20,283 nt of DNA from an uncultured Lachnospiraceae bacterium (GCA_910578825.1 CAJTSB010000028.1:12097-32379); one strand, 5' to 3'. Shown: positions 12,217 through 20,283, counted from the stretch's first letter. A program made the numbers and translations. Notes: generated by a model from the letters alone, not told the origin.

Positions 12217-14637
12217 ATGAATACATCATTATCATGGATAAAAGCCTACGTTCCGGATTTGGATGTGACGGCACAGGAATATATGGATGCTATGACGCTT
12301 TCCGGATCAAAGGTAGAAGGATTTGAAAAGTTAGATGCGGATTTGGAGAAGATTATCGTTGGACAGATTGATAAAATCGAGAAACATCCGGATGCAGATA
12401 AGCTGGTCGTATGCCAGGTGAATGTGGGAACCGGAGAAGATATTCAGATTGTAACCGGTGCGTCAAATGTCAGAGAGGGGCAGAAGGTTCCCGTTGTATT
12501 GGATGGCGGACGCGTGGCAGGCGGACACGATGGGAAGAAGGCGCCGGGTGGCATCAAAATTAAAAAAGGAAAATTGAGAGGCGTGCCGTCAAACGGCATG
12601 ATGTGCTCCATTGAAGAGCTTGGCTCGAATGCAGATATGTATCCTGAGGCGCCGGAAGACGGCATCTATATTTTTGAAGATGACGTCAAGGTCGGGGAGA
12701 GTGCGATTACGGCATTGGGACTGGATGATGTGGTATTTGAATATGAGATTACTTCAAACCGCGTGGACTGTTTTGGCGTGCTGGGTCTGGCAAGAGAGGC
12801 AGCGGCTACTTTTGGTAAGGAATTCAAGCCTCCGGTGGTAACTGTTACCGGGAATGATGAAGAGGTAAATGATTATGTGAAAGTAACGGTGGAGGATAAG
12901 GAGCTCTGCCCAAGATACTGTGCGAGAGTGGTAAAGAATATTAAAATTGCACCCTCGCCGAAATGGATGCAGCGCAGGCTTGCCTCACAGGGCATCCGGC
13001 CCATCAACAATATTGTAGATATCACCAATTATGTAATGGAAGAATACGGCCAGCCGATGCATGCCTATGATTTGGATTTGATTGCAGGCAAAGAGATTGT
13101 CGTACGCCGTGCAGAAAAAGGAGAAACGTTTGTTACCTTAGATGGACAGGAGCGTACGATGGATGATTCCGTACTGATGATCTGCGATGGTGAGAAAGCG
13201 GTTGGCGTTGCCGGAATCATGGGCGGTGAGAATTCTATGATTACAGATAACGTACAGACCATGCTCTTTGAGGCGGCATGTTTTGACGGAACAAACATCC
13301 GTCTTTCCAGCAAAAAAATTGGACTGCGCACGGATGCCTCCGGTAAATTTGAAAAAGGTCTGGATCCAAACAATGCGATGGATGCGATTAACCGTGCCTG
13401 CCAGTTGATTGAGGAACTTGGAGCCGGAGAAGTCATTGGCGGCGTTGTGGACGTCTATGGCAAGGTCAAAGAGGGAAGAAGAATTCCCTTTGACGCTCAG
13501 AAAGTGAATGCACTTCTGGGAACCGATATTGCAAAAGAAACAATGATCGGTTATTTTAAAAAGATAGATCTGGATTACGATGATGAGAAGGACGAAGTGA
13601 TTATTCCCTCCTGGAGACAGGATTTGGAATGTCTTGCAGATATGGCGGAAGAAGTGGCAAGATTCTACGGCTATGATAATATCCCGACCTCTTTGCCGAG
13701 CGGTGAGGCGACGACCGGAAAACTGTCATTTAAACTTAAAGTGGAGGCGTTGGCAAGGGATACGGCGGAATTCTGTGGATTCAGTCAGAGCATGAATTAT
13801 TCTTTTGAAAGTCCGAAAGTTTTCGATAAGCTGCTGATTCCACAGGATGACGATTTGCGTAAGACCGTTGTAATTTCCAATCCACTGGGAGAGGATTTCA
13901 GCATTATGCGTACCATTTCCCTCAACGGTATGCTGACTTCGCTTGCCACAAATTACAACCGCAGAAATAAGAATGTGCGTCTCTATGAGCTGGGAAATAT
14001 TTATCTGCCGAAGCAGATTCCGGTGACGGAGCTTCCCGAGGAGCGGATGCAGTTTACGCTTGGCATGTATGGAGACGGTGATTTCTATACGATGAAAGGC
14101 GTAGTTGAGGAATTCTTTGACAAGGCGGGACTACATGGTAAAGAGACGTATGATCCCGCGGCAGGGAAACCATTCCTTCATCCGGGAAGACAGGCGAACG
14201 TCATCTATGACGGACAGATTGTCGGATACCTGGGTGAAATCCATCCGCAGGTTGCAGACAATTATGAAATCAAAGAGCGCGTCTATGTGGCGGTGATGGA
14301 TATGCCAATCATTGTCTCACTGGCAAGTTTTGAGCGAAAATACGAGGGGATTGCAAGATTCCCGGCTGTAAGCAGGGATATCAGTATGGTCATGCCCAAG
14401 GGGATTCTCGTCGGAGAGGTGGAAAAGATATTTGACGCAAGAGGCGGACAATATCTGGAAGGCTATGAATTATTTGATATCTATGAGGGAACACAAATTA
14501 AATCCGGATTCAAGTCTGTGGCTTATTCCCTGACATTCCGTGCAAAGGATAAGACATTGGAGGAGGCGGATTATGCGCCTGCTATGAACAAAATCTTAAA
14601 GACATTGGAAGAAATGGGCATTGAACTTAGAAAGTAA
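12217..14637 (+). CDS. pheT: Phenylalanyl-tRNA synthetase beta subunit
   Basis: 806 residues, normal for bacterial PheT. Domains in order: an EMAP-type tRNA-binding domain at about 40-150 (HPDADKLVVCQV...GMMCSIEELG), the B3/B4 editing region in the 200-400 range (RLASQGIRPINNIVDITNYVM, ASGKFEKGLD), B5 near 400-470, a pseudo-catalytic core (YGYDNIPTSLPSG, NPLGEDFSIMRTISL), and the C-terminal FDX-ACB domain from about 715 (FPAVSRDISMV) that binds the tRNA-Phe anticodon. It edits mischarged Tyr-tRNA-Phe and supports aminoacylation by PheS. It starts 75 bases after pheS with an AAGGAACAGAGAG ribosome binding site and should be under the same T-box control. Confidence 0.97.
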   Translation: MNTSLSWIKAYVPDLDVTAQEYMDAMTLSGSKVEGFEKLDADLEKIIVGQIDKIEKHPDADKLVVCQVNVGTGEDIQIVTGASNVREGQKVPVVLDGGRVAGGHDGKKAPGGIKIKKGKLRGVPSNGMMCSIEELGSNADMYPEAPEDGIYIFEDDVKVGESAITALGLDDVVFEYEITSNRVDCFGVLGLAREAAATFGKEFKPPVVTVTGNDEEVNDYVKVTVEDKELCPRYCARVVKNIKIAPSPKWMQRRLASQGIRPINNIVDITNYVMEEYGQPMHAYDLDLIAGKEIVVRRAEKGETFVTLDGQERTMDDSVLMICDGEKAVGVAGIMGGENSMITDNVQTMLFEAACFDGTNIRLSSKKIGLRTDASGKFEKGLDPNNAMDAINRACQLIEELGAGEVIGGVVDVYGKVKEGRRIPFDAQKVNALLGTDIAKETMIGYFKKIDLDYDDEKDEVIIPSWRQDLECLADMAEEVARFYGYDNIPTSLPSGEATTGKLSFKLKVEALARDTAEFCGFSQSMNYSFESPKVFDKLLIPQDDDLRKTVVISNPLGEDFSIMRTISLNGMLTSLATNYNRRNKNVRLYELGNIYLPKQIPVTELPEERMQFTLGMYGDGDFYTMKGVVEEFFDKAGLHGKETYDPAAGKPFLHPGRQANVIYDGQIVGYLGEIHPQVADNYEIKERVYVAVMDMPIIVSLASFERKYEGIARFPAVSRDISMVMPKGILVGEVEKIFDARGGQYLEGYELFDIYEGTQIKSGFKSVAYSLTFRAKDKTLEEADYAPAMNKILKTLEEMGIELRK

Positions 14638-14646
14638 GGGTTACTT

Positions 14647-15723
14647 ATGAATGTAAAAGATTTTTATTATGATCTGCCCGGAGAGTTGATTGCCCAGGAT
14701 CCATTGGAAGATCGCTCTGGCTCTCGTCTGCTGGTTTTAAACCGGCAGACCGGGGAACCGGAACACAAGTATTTTTCTCAGATTCTTGATTATCTGACGC
14801 CGCAGGATTGTCTTGTCATCAACAACACGAGAGTCATTCCGGCAAGGCTGTTCGGAGAAAAGGAAGGCACGCAGGCAAAAATAGAGCTTTTGCTGCTCAA
14901 ACGCAGGGAAAATGATATCTGGGAGACGCTTGTGAAACCGGGAAAGAAGGCGAAACCAGGCACAAAGATTCTGTTTGGCGGCGGACTGCTGGCGGGGGAA
15001 ATTCTGGATGTGGTTGAGGACGGCAACCGATTGATTCGCTTTTCCTATGAAGGAATCTTTGAGGAAATCCTTGACCAGCTTGGCCAGATGCCTCTTCCGC
15101 CTTATATCACCCATCAGTTGGAGGATAAAGAACGTTACCAGACCGTCTATGCGAAATACAATGGCTCTGCAGCGGCGCCAACAGCGGGACTTCATTTTAC
15201 GAGGGAGCTTTTGGATGATATCCGTGCCAGGGGGATTTCGATTGCAGAGGTGACCCTTCACGTGGGACTTGGGACCTTTCGTCCGGTAAAGGTGGAACAG
15301 ATACAGGAACACCACATGCATTCAGAGTATTTTGAACTGGATGAAACGGCAGCGAATATCATTAATAATACCAAAAGAAAGGGCGGCAGGGTATTTTGCG
15401 TAGGAACAACGAGCTGTCGGACTTTGGAGTCTGCGGCAGCGAAGATGTATGCAGAGGCAACGCCGGATAAGGCAAGTCTGCAAAAAGCGTCGGACAGAGA
15501 ATGGGTAAGACCGTGCAGCGGATGGACGGATATTTTCATCTATCCGGGATATCAGTTTCAGGTATTGGATGCATTGATTACCAATTTTCATTTGCCGGAG
15601 TCTACGCTGGTCATGCTGGTATCAGCGCTTGCGGGCAGGGAAAATATACTTCGCGCCTACGAGGAGGCCGTAAAGGAAAGATACCGCTTTTTTAGTTTTG
15701 GGGACGCGATGCTGATTTTGTAA
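14647..15723 (+). CDS. queA: S-adenosylmethionine:tRNA ribosyltransferase-isomerase
   Basis: Transfers and isomerises the ribosyl part of SAM onto 7-aminomethyl-7-deazaguanine at the wobble position of tRNA, giving epoxyqueuosine. Target tRNAs in known systems are those for Tyr, His, Asn and Asp. 358 residues, near the family norm. Motifs seen are FYYDLPGELIAQDPLEDR, the NNTRVIPARLFG block, GSAAAPTAGLHFT, HVGLGTFRPVK, TSCRTLES, and the C-terminal ITNFHLPESTLVMLVSALAG and YRFFSFGDAMLI. It starts 9 bases after pheT with AAGGG at a proper distance, so it is very likely cotranscribed under the Phe T-box, an unusual link between tRNA-Phe charging and queuosine. No tgt is adjacent in the window. 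Confidence 0.96.
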   Translation: MNVKDFYYDLPGELIAQDPLEDRSGSRLLVLNRQTGEPEHKYFSQILDYLTPQDCLVINNTRVIPARLFGEKEGTQAKIELLLLKRRENDIWETLVKPGKKAKPGTKILFGGGLLAGEILDVVEDGNRLIRFSYEGIFEEILDQLGQMPLPPYITHQLEDKERYQTVYAKYNGSAAAPTAGLHFTRELLDDIRARGISIAEVTLHVGLGTFRPVKVEQIQEHHMHSEYFELDETAANIINNTKRKGGRVFCVGTTSCRTLESAAAKMYAEATPDKASLQKASDREWVRPCSGWTDIFIYPGYQFQVLDALITNFHLPESTLVMLVSALAGRENILRAYEEAVKERYRFFSFGDAMLIL

Positions 15724-15751
15724 TGCGGTTGTGAAACATCATTTCTATATA

Positions 15752-15780
15752 TTTACACGTTACTTAAGAGAAGATTCAAT
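15752..15780 (+). promoter_or_regulatory. Candidate promoter of the ibrAB-like pair
   Basis: TTTACA (15752-15757), 17 bases, TTCAAT (15775-15780). Five and four of six bases match. The following segment 15774-15804 contains overlapping ATTCAA/TTGAAT and GGTT/AACC inverted repeats before the AAGAAAGAGAG ribosome binding site. No clear queA terminator precedes it. Confidence 0.4.
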
Positions 15781-15823
15781 TCAGGGTCAAGGTTGAATTT
15801 AACCAGAAGAAAGAGAGACCAAA

Positions 15824-17143
15824 ATGGTTCGACAATATCAGGAAGAGAATGTGTACGAGGCACTTCAGGAACGTTTTCATTTTTTGTTTCGGGAATTTGA
15901 AAATATCTATGTTTCCTTTAGCGGAGGAAAAGACAGCGGCGTGCTGTTGAATCTTCTGCTTGATTTTAAGCGGGAACATTACCCGGAGCGGTTAATCGGC
16001 TTATTTCATCAGGATTTTGAGGCGCAATATACGATGACAACAGAATATGTGGAGCGGACATTTCAGAAATTGGAGAAAGAGGTGGATCCCTATTGGGTAT
16101 GCCTTCCCATGGCAACGCGGACGGCACTCAGCAGCTATGAAATGTACTGGTACCCGTGGGATGATATGAAGAGGGACATCTGGGTGCGGCCGATGCCTGA
16201 ACATCCCTATGTAATCAAACTGCCGGATCCGTTTCATCATTACCGATACCGGATGCCGCAGGAGGATCTCGCCAAACAGTTCGGCAGATACTACAAAGAA
16301 CAGCATGGAAACGGCAAGACGGTATGCCTGCTTGGAATGCGGGCGGAAGAATCCATGCAGCGTTACAGCGGATTTTTGAACCGGAAGTATGGCTATGAAG
16401 GGCAGTGCTGGATTTCCAAACAATTTAAGGACGTCTGGACGGCGTCGCCGATTTATGACTGGACAAACAGTGACGTCTGGGTGGCAAATTACAAATTTGG
16501 ATATGATTATAACGGGCTGTATGACTTATATTACAAAGCCGGATTGAAACCGAGCCAGATGCGGGTGGCGTCTCCGTTTAACGATTATGCGAAAGACAGC
16601 CTGAATCTGTACCGGGTGATTGACAAGGAAATCTGGGCAAAACTGCTTGGAAGGGTGCAGGGAGCCAACTTTAACTCTGTCTATGCCCGGACGAAGGCGG
16701 TGGGATATCGTAATATTACGCTTCCGGAGGGGCATACGTGGGAGTCTTACACGAAGTTTCTCTTAGATACGCTGCCGGTGAGGATTCGCAACAACTATGT
16801 CCGTAAATTTCAGACTTCCATCAGGTTCTGGCATGAAACGGGAGGCGGGCTGCCGGAGGAAACAATTCAGGAGCTGATTGACAGAGGATATCATATCCGC
16901 AGGAATGGAGTATCCAATTATACGCTCAATAAAAATTCCAGGGTTGTATTTATAGGGAAAATTCCCGACCATACGGACGATATCAAGTCAACGAAAGACA
17001 TTCCCAGCTGGAAGAGGATGTGTTTCTGTATCCTCAAAAATGATCATATCTGCCGTTTTATGGGATTTGGAATATCCAGGAAAGAACAGGAGCGCATTGA
17101 CATCATACGAAGAAAATACGGAGGATTCATAGATGAGCGATAA
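15824..17143 (+). CDS. ibrA: IbrA-like PP-loop (PAPS-reductase-family, DUF3440) protein
   Basis: 439 residues. The PP-loop SGGKDSG at residues 33-39 (in YVSFSGGKDSGVLLNLLLDF) marks an ATP-pyrophosphatase fold as in PAPS reductase, DndC and tRNA thiolases. Further family blocks are LGMRAEES (about 170-177), SPIYDWTNSDVW (about 208-219) and the C-terminal PSWKRMCFCILKNDHICRFMGFG with C400, C402 and C410. The long C-terminal extension (DUF3440) separates it from assimilatory CysH. The ATG follows AAGAAAGAGAG. Its stop lies inside the next gene (11-base overlap), so the pair is translated together. IbrA of E. coli works with IbrB as a regulator of immunoglobulin-binding Eib proteins; the biochemical reaction of the family is, to my knowledge, unresolved. 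A nucleic-acid modification role is inference from fold and partner. Confidence 0.85.
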   Translation: MVRQYQEENVYEALQERFHFLFREFENIYVSFSGGKDSGVLLNLLLDFKREHYPERLIGLFHQDFEAQYTMTTEYVERTFQKLEKEVDPYWVCLPMATRTALSSYEMYWYPWDDMKRDIWVRPMPEHPYVIKLPDPFHHYRYRMPQEDLAKQFGRYYKEQHGNGKTVCLLGMRAEESMQRYSGFLNRKYGYEGQCWISKQFKDVWTASPIYDWTNSDVWVANYKFGYDYNGLYDLYYKAGLKPSQMRVASPFNDYAKDSLNLYRVIDKEIWAKLLGRVQGANFNSVYARTKAVGYRNITLPEGHTWESYTKFLLDTLPVRIRNNYVRKFQTSIRFWHETGGGLPEETIQELIDRGYHIRRNGVSNYTLNKNSRVVFIGKIPDHTDDIKSTKDIPSWKRMCFCILKNDHICRFMGFGISRKEQERIDIIRRKYGGFIDER

Positions 17144-17663
17144 CAGTTTTAAGAGCCCGGCATACAAGGTAATTGCAGTACCAATTGAGAAAATCGTCCC
17201 CAATACCTATAATCCGAATTCCGTTGCACCGCCGGAAATGCGCCTGTTATATGACAGCATCAAGGAGGATGGGTACACGATGCCGATTGTCTGTTACTAC
17301 TCTGCGGCGCAGGATAATTATGTAATTGTAGACGGTTTTCACCGTTACCAGATTATGATGGATCATAAAGATATTTATAAGAGGGAAAACGGTATGCTTC
17401 CGGTATCTGTCATCGACAAACCGTTTTCCAACCGGATGGCGAGTACCATACGGCATAACCGGGCGCGTGGTACGCATGATGTGGATTTGATGAGCAATAT
17501 CGTCAAGGAGCTTCATGATATCGGCCGCTCGGATGCATGGATTTCCAAACATCTGGGGATGAGTCGTGATGAAATCCTGCGTTTGAAACAGATTACCGGA
17601 TTGACGGAACTGTTTCGCGATGTGAAGTTTGGACAGGCATGGAAACCCGTGGAAGGGGAATAA
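17133..17663 (+). CDS. ibrB: IbrB-like ParB-domain protein
   Basis: 176 residues. Residues about 15-105 form a ParB/Srx-type domain, with VPIEKIVPNTYNPN at the start and VDGFHRYQ (the conserved G-x-H-R-like motif) near residue 70, followed by IRHNRARGTHD. Residues about 128-160 (WISKHLGMSRDEILRLKQITGL) look like a helix-turn-helix. ParB-fold proteins can bind DNA, hydrolyse CTP or, in the Srx branch, act on sulfur; which applies here is unknown. The gene overlaps the ibrA-like gene by 11 bases, with GGAGG at 17120-17124. The pairing of a DUF3440 PP-loop protein with a short ParB protein is characteristic of IbrA/IbrB. It is not a chromosome-partition ParB, since no parA is adjacent and the protein is short. 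Confidence 0.85.
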   Translation: MSDNSFKSPAYKVIAVPIEKIVPNTYNPNSVAPPEMRLLYDSIKEDGYTMPIVCYYSAAQDNYVIVDGFHRYQIMMDHKDIYKRENGMLPVSVIDKPFSNRMASTIRHNRARGTHDVDLMSNIVKELHDIGRSDAWISKHLGMSRDEILRLKQITGLTELFRDVKFGQAWKPVEGE

Positions 17664-17676
17664 ATGTATGGACAGA

Positions 17677-17702
17677 AGGGAAATCCGTGTATGGATTTCC
17701 CT
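17677..17702. terminator. Hairpin between convergent ibrB-like and aroA genes
   Basis: AGGGAAATCC (17677-17686) and GGATTTCCCT (17693-17702), a perfect 10-bp stem with a 6-base loop, positioned 14 bases after the ibrB-like stop and touching the aroA stop. Only ATTTATGTT follows on the plus strand and TCTGTCC on the minus strand, so the U-tract is weak. It probably serves both convergent transcripts. Confidence 0.6.
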
Positions 17703-17704
17703 AT

Positions 17705-19015
17705 TTATGTTGTAAGCGAGAGGATATCCTCGTAAAAAGAGGGATAGGAGATGGCAACGCAGGTTTCGTCATCCAGTGTTGTTTCTCCGAGTGCATTGAG
17801 CCCTGCAACCGTAAACGCCATGGCAATCCGGTGGTCCGCGTGTGTCTGAATGCGTGCACCGTGAAGCTGCGGGCCGCCTTCGATGGTCATGCCGTCTTCA
17901 GCAGGCGTGATGGTGGCGCCCATGGCTTTTAAATTCTCTGTGATTACGGCAATCCGGTCAGATTCCTTGACCCGTAATTCCCCGGCGTCGCGAATCGTTG
18001 TGGTTCCTTCTGCAAAAGCAGCCATTACGGCGAGGATGGGAATTTCATCAATCAGCGTGGGGATGATTTCACCGCTGATGTCTGTTCCGTGCAGCGTGCT
18101 GCTCTTTACCAGAATATCGGCAACCGGTTCCCCGGAAACGGTTCTTTCGTTTAATAAGGTAACATTGCCGCCCATGGCAAGCGCTGCCTTCAAAATGCCG
18201 TCTCGTGTGGGATTGATGCCGACATTGTTGATTTTAATTTCCGTGTGTGGGGAAATCAGCCCGAGGGCGATAAAATATGCTGCTGAGGAGATGTCTCCCG
18301 GCACATGGATGTTCTGTCCAAGTAATTGGGGTTCCGGCTCTATGGAAGATGTCGTACCGTCTGAGCGGATATCTGCGCCGAATCCCGACAGCATCAGTTC
18401 CGTGTGGTTCCTTGACAGTACCGGTTCCGTTACGCTTGTCTTTCCGTCTGCATAGAGACCGGCAAGAAGAACTGCTGATTTCACCTGAGCGGAGGCAACT
18501 GGGGACAGATAATGGATGCCATGTAAATGTCCGCCGCTAATCCGAAATGGCGCGCAGCCTAAATCTGTTTTCTGCAGGCAATCCGGGAAACCATCAGCAG
18601 AAAAACACTGAAATTTTGCCCCCATCTCGGAGAGCGGAGTGAAAATACGTTTCATGGGGCGTTTGCGGATAGAGCTGTCGCCATCCAACATGCTCTCGAA
18701 AGGCTGTCCGGCAAGGATGCCCGATATCAGGCGTGTAGTTGTTCCGCTGTTTCCAACATCCAAAACCCCTAAAGACTGCGTCAGACCGTGAAGTCCTTTT
18801 CCGTGAATCAGTACACGTGAAGCATCATTCTCGATGGAAATTCCCAACTTCTGAAAACAGGAAATCGTAGAAAGGCAATCCGCGCCCTGCAGGAAGTTAC
18901 TTACTTCGGTAAGTCCTTTGGAAATAGCGCCAAACATGATGCTTCTATGCGAGATAGATTTATCGCCGGGAACGGAAAGTTCCCCATGGAAAGTGTATTT
19001 GTCTGTGATTTGCAT
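17705..19015 (-). CDS. aroA: 3-Phosphoshikimate 1-carboxyvinyltransferase (EPSP synthase)
   Basis: Transfers the enolpyruvyl group of PEP to shikimate-3-phosphate, the sixth step of the shikimate pathway, in the cytoplasm. 436 residues, near the usual 425-430. Motifs are VPGDKSISHRSIMFGAI (K19 and following, substrate binding), LDVGNSGTTTRLISGIL, RPMKRIFTPLSEMGA, DISSAAYFIALGL, LIDEIPILAVMAAFAEGTT, RVKESDRIAVI and HADHRIAMAFTVAGL. The GNSGTT form of the PEP loop is the one common in Gram-positive enzymes. GAGGAT precedes the ATG. It follows tyrA after 27 bases, so the two form an aromatic-biosynthesis operon. Confidence 0.96.
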   Translation of the reverse strand: MQITDKYTFHGELSVPGDKSISHRSIMFGAISKGLTEVSNFLQGADCLSTISCFQKLGISIENDASRVLIHGKGLHGLTQSLGVLDVGNSGTTTRLISGILAGQPFESMLDGDSSIRKRPMKRIFTPLSEMGAKFQCFSADGFPDCLQKTDLGCAPFRISGGHLHGIHYLSPVASAQVKSAVLLAGLYADGKTSVTEPVLSRNHTELMLSGFGADIRSDGTTSSIEPEPQLLGQNIHVPGDISSAAYFIALGLISPHTEIKINNVGINPTRDGILKAALAMGGNVTLLNERTVSGEPVADILVKSSTLHGTDISGEIIPTLIDEIPILAVMAAFAEGTTTIRDAGELRVKESDRIAVITENLKAMGATITPAEDGMTIEGGPQLHGARIQTHADHRIAMAFTVAGLNALGETTLDDETCVAISYPSFYEDILSLTT

Positions 19016-19042
19016 ATGTTATCCTCTTTCTATTTTATAGTT

Positions 19043-20134
19043 TTATTCATATACCGTATAATCATATTTGCGCAGCAGATCAATGGCTTTGTTGCGCGCA
19101 TCTGCCTCGTAGAATTCCATGTGAAGTACGCCGTCCTGGAATTCGCGGTTATGGATAATGCCAATGTTTTTAATGTTGATGTCATCATTTGACAGTATCG
19201 TGGCAAGGGCTGCGATACCGCCGGTCTCGTCCACCATATCACAATAGATTTCATGCACTTTGGGGATCGGGCCGGAACTCGTAATCGTAAGAGAGTCGCG
19301 GTAGTCCCTGGCACGCTGGAAAAAATCAAATAGCTCCTGACTTCCAGAATCAGAAATCAGGTTCCTTGTTTTTTGCAGGGAACGGATAAATAAATCGATC
19401 AATTTTAAAATCTGCTCCCTGTTTGTAAGACAAATCTGCTGCCACATCACCGGGGAGGAAGAGGCAATTCTCGTAATATCGCGAAATCCACCTGCAGCCA
19501 CTTTTTTCATCGTCTTATCTTCGTTGTCAATGTCCTGTACAAGATTTACAAGATTTGAGGCAAGGATGTGCGGCAGATGGCTGATGCCTGCCGTAATAAA
19601 ATCATGCGATTCGTAATCGAGTACCATGGTGATGGCGCCCAGAGAACGAATGAATTCCTCAAATTCCCGAACAATTTCTGCGTCTGTATCCGAAGTCGGC
19701 GTAAGAATATAGTAGGCATTTTCCAGAAGATAGGGGGTTGCATGTTCATAACCGCTTTTCTCCGAGCCTGCCATAGGGTGTCCGCCGATGAAATAAGGAG
19801 CGATCTCTGTACCGGAAACGAGCTTGTGAATAGAGCTTTTCACGCTTCCTACGTCCGTAATAATGCAATTTTCCCCGGCAAAATCAGATAATTTTGTAAG
19901 AAATTCTGCATTTTTCTGCACAGGTGCACATAAAAAAATATAACGGCATTGAGCGAAATCTTCCGTCACATCTGAATAGCCCTGGGAAATCACGGATTCC
20001 TCTTGCGCTAATGTCAGGGCATTTGTATTTAAATCGTATGCAATCAATGTAATGTCAGGGTAGATGCGGTGGATGGTCTTGGCAATGGAACCGCCGATCA
20101 GACCCAGACCGATAAAACCGATTTTATCAGGCAT
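19043..20134 (-). CDS. tyrA: Prephenate dehydrogenase with C-terminal ACT domain
   Basis: Oxidative decarboxylation of prephenate to 4-hydroxyphenylpyruvate, the tyrosine branch of aromatic synthesis. 363 residues. A Rossmann NAD(P)-binding site opens the protein (G9-L-G11-L-I-G14), followed by GGHPMAGSEKSGYEHA and ISHLPHILASNLV, which carry conserved substrate-binding and catalytic His residues. GGFRDITRIASSSPVMW is also typical. Residues about 292-363 (PKVHEIYCDMVDETGGIAALATIL...) form an ACT domain, which probably gives feedback control by tyrosine. AGGAGG sits before the ATG and a good promoter lies upstream. No chorismate mutase domain is fused. Confidence 0.95.
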   Translation of the reverse strand: MPDKIGFIGLGLIGGSIAKTIHRIYPDITLIAYDLNTNALTLAQEESVISQGYSDVTEDFAQCRYIFLCAPVQKNAEFLTKLSDFAGENCIITDVGSVKSSIHKLVSGTEIAPYFIGGHPMAGSEKSGYEHATPYLLENAYYILTPTSDTDAEIVREFEEFIRSLGAITMVLDYESHDFITAGISHLPHILASNLVNLVQDIDNEDKTMKKVAAGGFRDITRIASSSPVMWQQICLTNREQILKLIDLFIRSLQKTRNLISDSGSQELFDFFQRARDYRDSLTITSSGPIPKVHEIYCDMVDETGGIAALATILSNDDINIKNIGIIHNREFQDGVLHMEFYEADARNKAIDLLRKYDYTVYE

Positions 20135-20175
20135 ATGCTGTTTCCTCCTGAATTTATTTTCAATAATCCTTATCC

Positions 20176-20204
20176 ATGGTAAGGGAAAAGCAGAAAAAAG
20201 TCAA
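20176..20204 (-). promoter_or_regulatory. Candidate sigma-A promoter of tyrA-aroA
   Basis: On the minus strand: TTGACT (20204-20199), 17 bases, TACCAT (20181-20176). Five and four of six bases match, and the spacing to the tyrA start is about 41 bases. Confidence 0.5.
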
Positions 20205-20208
20205 CACT

Positions 20209-20234
20209 TGTAACAGCGCAGCCTGTTTGTTACA
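20209..20234. promoter_or_regulatory. Inverted repeat just upstream of the tyrA -35 box
   Basis: TGTAACA (20209-20215) and TGTTACA (20228-20234), a perfect 7-bp inverted repeat with a 12-base spacer, half-site centres 19 bases apart (about two helical turns). It begins 5 bases upstream of the -35 box. It could be a regulator site or the remains of a neighbour's terminator; there is no U-run. Confidence 0.35.
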
Positions 20235-20283
20235 TTTTGGCACTGTTTCATGAGATTCTTGCAATTCTGCCATGAAAATTCTT

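Noticed and set aside
15824..17143. Assimilatory PAPS/APS reductase (cysH)
   Set aside because: The protein is far longer than CysH, has the DUF3440 C-terminus, and is fused in operon with a ParB-like gene rather than with sulfate-assimilation genes.
17133..17663. Chromosome or plasmid partition ParB
   Set aside because: It is short, has no parA neighbour and no visible parS-like site, and its partner is a DUF3440 protein.

Overview
The window looks like chromosomal DNA of a spore-forming-lineage Clostridia, most likely a Lachnospiraceae species. The reasons are moderate-to-low GC, strong AGGAGG-type ribosome binding sites, near-consensus sigma-A promoters, a Phe T-box riboswitch, a clostridial-type 6S RNA, and SpoIID-, SleB- and YkuD-type cell-wall genes. 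I could run no database search, so taxonomy and family names rest on recognition of motifs.

Layout. 1-261 (-): 5' part of an AP2-like protein cut by the window edge. 349-1152 (+): secreted SleB-type cell wall hydrolase. 1171-2886 (+): perfect-consensus promoter, a long structured leader with an attenuator-like hairpin, and threonine synthase, closed by a strong terminator. 2981-4254 (-): response regulator and a CheX-like protein carrying four 29-residue MshEN-like repeats. These are divergent from a small membrane protein (4426-4752), and a palindrome lies exactly between the two -35 boxes. 4873-7074 (+): cytidine deaminase and a secreted L,D-transpeptidase with Ig-like repeats. 7146-7350 (+): probable 6S RNA, followed by a repeat-containing gap. 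7566-10657 (+): a large SpoIID/LytB-domain protein translationally coupled to a YihY/BrkB membrane protein. 10764-15723 (+): promoter, Phe T-box, pheS, pheT, queA. 15752-17663 (+): promoter and an IbrA/IbrB-type pair (PP-loop ATPase plus ParB-like protein). 17705-20134 (-): tyrA then aroA, convergent with ibrAB across a shared hairpin.

How the genes fit together. Two themes recur. One is envelope remodelling: SleB-type hydrolase, L,D-transpeptidase, SpoIID-type protein and YihY. The other is amino-acid and translation supply: thrC, pheST with queA under tRNA-Phe control, and tyrA/aroA for aromatic synthesis. IbrAB is the clearest accessory module, lodged between housekeeping operons.

Most of the window is ordinary. 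The best candidates for something under-described are the CheX-like protein with MshEN-like repeats (possible link between cyclic-di-GMP and a CheY-type regulator), the thrC leader RNA, and the IbrAB pair.
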